The position numbers and the translations under genes are program-made. The notes beneath the pieces are model-generated. The model saw nothing but the letters and a program-made list of their open reading frames with translations. It was not told where the DNA came from and ran no database searches. This document shows positions 13,647-14,421 of a stretch of 14,421 bases of DNA, one piece after another. Each line of letters begins with the position of its first letter. The first letter of the stretch is position 1. Source of the stretch: a bacterium (GTDB lineage: Bacteria; Chloroflexota; Limnocylindria; Limnocylindrales; Limnocylindraceae); NCBI GenBank assembly GCA_009919365.1, contig RGBZ01000013.1, positions 1 to 14,421 on the forward strand, written 5' to 3'.

Positions 13647-14421
13647 TTACGCCTCCCTAATGATTCGAGCCGGAACGCCAACCGCTGTACAACCATCAGG
13701 GATATCCGCAAGCACCACCGTGCCGGCCCCCGTTTGCGCTCCAATTCCGATGCTGGCAGGAGCCACGATCAGTGTGCCCACGCCGGTGAACGCGTCCGCG
13801 CCGATGACGGTCCGGACCTTCCGTACCCCGTTGTAGTTTGCCGTGATGGTCCCCGCGCCGATAGCAAACGGCCCAACGTCGACGTGCGATGCGATGCTGG
13901 AACCCTCAATCGCCGAAGAGCGCACGATGCAATCCTCACCAATAGTGGTCGCCTCAATCCGCGAGCCACTCCCAATCCGAGTGCGCGCTCCGATGCGCGT
14001 TGCCCCGAGAAGCGTCACGCCTGGCTCAATCACTGCATCAGCGGCAATCTCGACCTTGACGTCGATCCATGCAGTGGTTGGGTCAATCAGTGCGACCCCT
14101 CGGTCAAGATGTCCTTCGTTGATGCGTTCACGGAGCGCGGCTGCGACATTGGCGAACTGGTGCCGGTCGTTCACCCCTTCAAGTTCAATCTCAGGGCCGT
14201 AGACGATAGGCGCAGGTGTGCCGGCGGCGTGTGCGGCGGCAATCAGGTCGGTGAGATAGAGCTCGCCGCTTGCCTTAGATGGCGTAATCGCGCCGAGCGC
14301 CTTCTCGAGCCACGCTCGGTCAACTGCGTAGAGTCCGGCATTGACGGTGCCGATGGCGCGCTGCTCTTCGCTGGCGTCACGCTCTTCAACCACGCACTCT
14401 GCCGAACCGTCGTTTGACTCG
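13647..14421 (-). CDS. glmU: GlmU, C-terminal part (partial; acetyltransferase domain with internal deletion)
   Basis: The frame enters from the right edge and stops at TAA 13647-13649, giving 258 codons of a protein normally about 450 long. GlmU makes UDP-N-acetylglucosamine: an N-terminal uridylyltransferase and a C-terminal left-handed beta-helix acetyltransferase. Seen: the end of the nucleotidyltransferase (VVEERDASEEQRAI, NAGLYAVD, GELYLTDLI, LEGVNDRHQFA), the linker helix ALRERINEGHLDRGV, then DPTTAWIDVKVEI and hexapeptide coils. The beta-helix breaks pattern at VDVGPFA-IGAGTITANYNG (around 13845-13880): compared with E. coli GlmU, residues about 331-377 are missing, including R333, K351, catalytic H363 and Y366. 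The following NYNG (N386-Y387 equivalent), VAPASIG and a VGVPARIIREA tail are present. Uridylyltransferase residues lie mostly outside the window. The acetyltransferase activity is therefore doubtful. It is transcribed ahead of the CBS-protein gene. Confidence 0.88.
   Translation of the reverse strand, partial: ESNDGSAECVVEERDASEEQRAIGTVNAGLYAVDRAWLEKALGAITPSKASGELYLTDLIAAAHAAGTPAPIVYGPEIELEGVNDRHQFANVAAALRERINEGHLDRGVALIDPTTAWIDVKVEIAADAVIEPGVTLLGATRIGARTRIGSGSRIEATTIGEDCIVRSSAIEGSSIASHVDVGPFAIGAGTITANYNGVRKVRTVIGADAFTGVGTLIVAPASIGIGAQTGAGTVVLADIPDGCTAVGVPARIIREA
13652..13657 (-). promoter_or_regulatory. Shine-Dalgarno GGGAGG for the CBS-protein gene
   Basis: GGGAGG on the minus strand lies inside the last codons of glmU and ends 7 nt before the GTG at 13644. 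It decides that start and implies coupling to glmU. Confidence 0.75.

Noticed and set aside
1..14421. tRNA, rRNA, riboswitch, CRISPR array, IS element or prophage
   Set aside because: Nearly all bases are in ordinary coding frames. I saw no cloverleaf, repeat-spacer series, transposase or terminal inverted repeats, and no gap between genes exceeds about 80 bp.

Overview
The window is a dense, GC-rich (about 60% by eye) bacterial chromosome segment with no mobile element, rRNA, tRNA or CRISPR array that I can see. Several things suggest an environmental, possibly streamlined Chloroflexota-type genome: a DUF4446 protein, a CapA lipoprotein with an extra N-terminal domain, many 4-8 nt gene overlaps, interlocked convergent stop codons, and starts placed 6-7 nt after a TANNNT box, which implies leaderless mRNAs. 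The lineage call is inference from gene content and style. It is not proven.

Layout. Positions 1-321 (minus) hold the start of an FtsB/DivIC-like division protein that runs off the left edge. A small acidic gene, apparently broken, lies at 392-740 (plus). A CapA-family lipoprotein (757-2364, minus) and an MTA/SAH nucleosidase (2382-3137, plus) diverge from a 17-bp gap in which two -10 boxes overlap. The nucleosidase converges on a minus-strand operon read right to left: an agmatinase-like ureohydrolase (4719-5777), a SAM-dependent methyltransferase (4017-4691) and glutamate racemase MurI (3134-4024). Next comes a second minus-strand operon with 4-nt overlaps: DUF4446 protein (9574-10077), a UvrD-type helicase-nuclease (6383-9577) and a four-helix membrane protein (5874-6386). 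A small membrane protein (10156-10491, plus) converges on RecO (10515-11210, minus). RecO diverges from a polyprenyl diphosphate synthase (11282-12331, plus). The right end is a minus-strand pair: GlmU (13647 to beyond the edge) followed by a CNNM/CorC-type CBS membrane protein (12328-13644).

How the genes relate. Envelope building is a theme: FtsB-like, CapA, MurI, GlmU and an isoprenoid synthase. A second theme is polyamine and SAM by-product metabolism: ureohydrolase, methyltransferase and MTA/SAH nucleosidase. DNA repair is represented by RecO and the helicase-nuclease.

Most notable observations: (1) the GlmU acetyltransferase domain lacks a block of roughly 47 residues that normally carries the catalytic histidine and several substrate-binding residues; (2) symmetric, overlapping divergent promoters appear to start two leaderless mRNAs exactly at their start codons, and similar boxes precede other genes; (3) the small gene at 392-740 looks split by a frameshifting deletion; (4) RecO and the methyltransferase both have N-termini shorter than their families.
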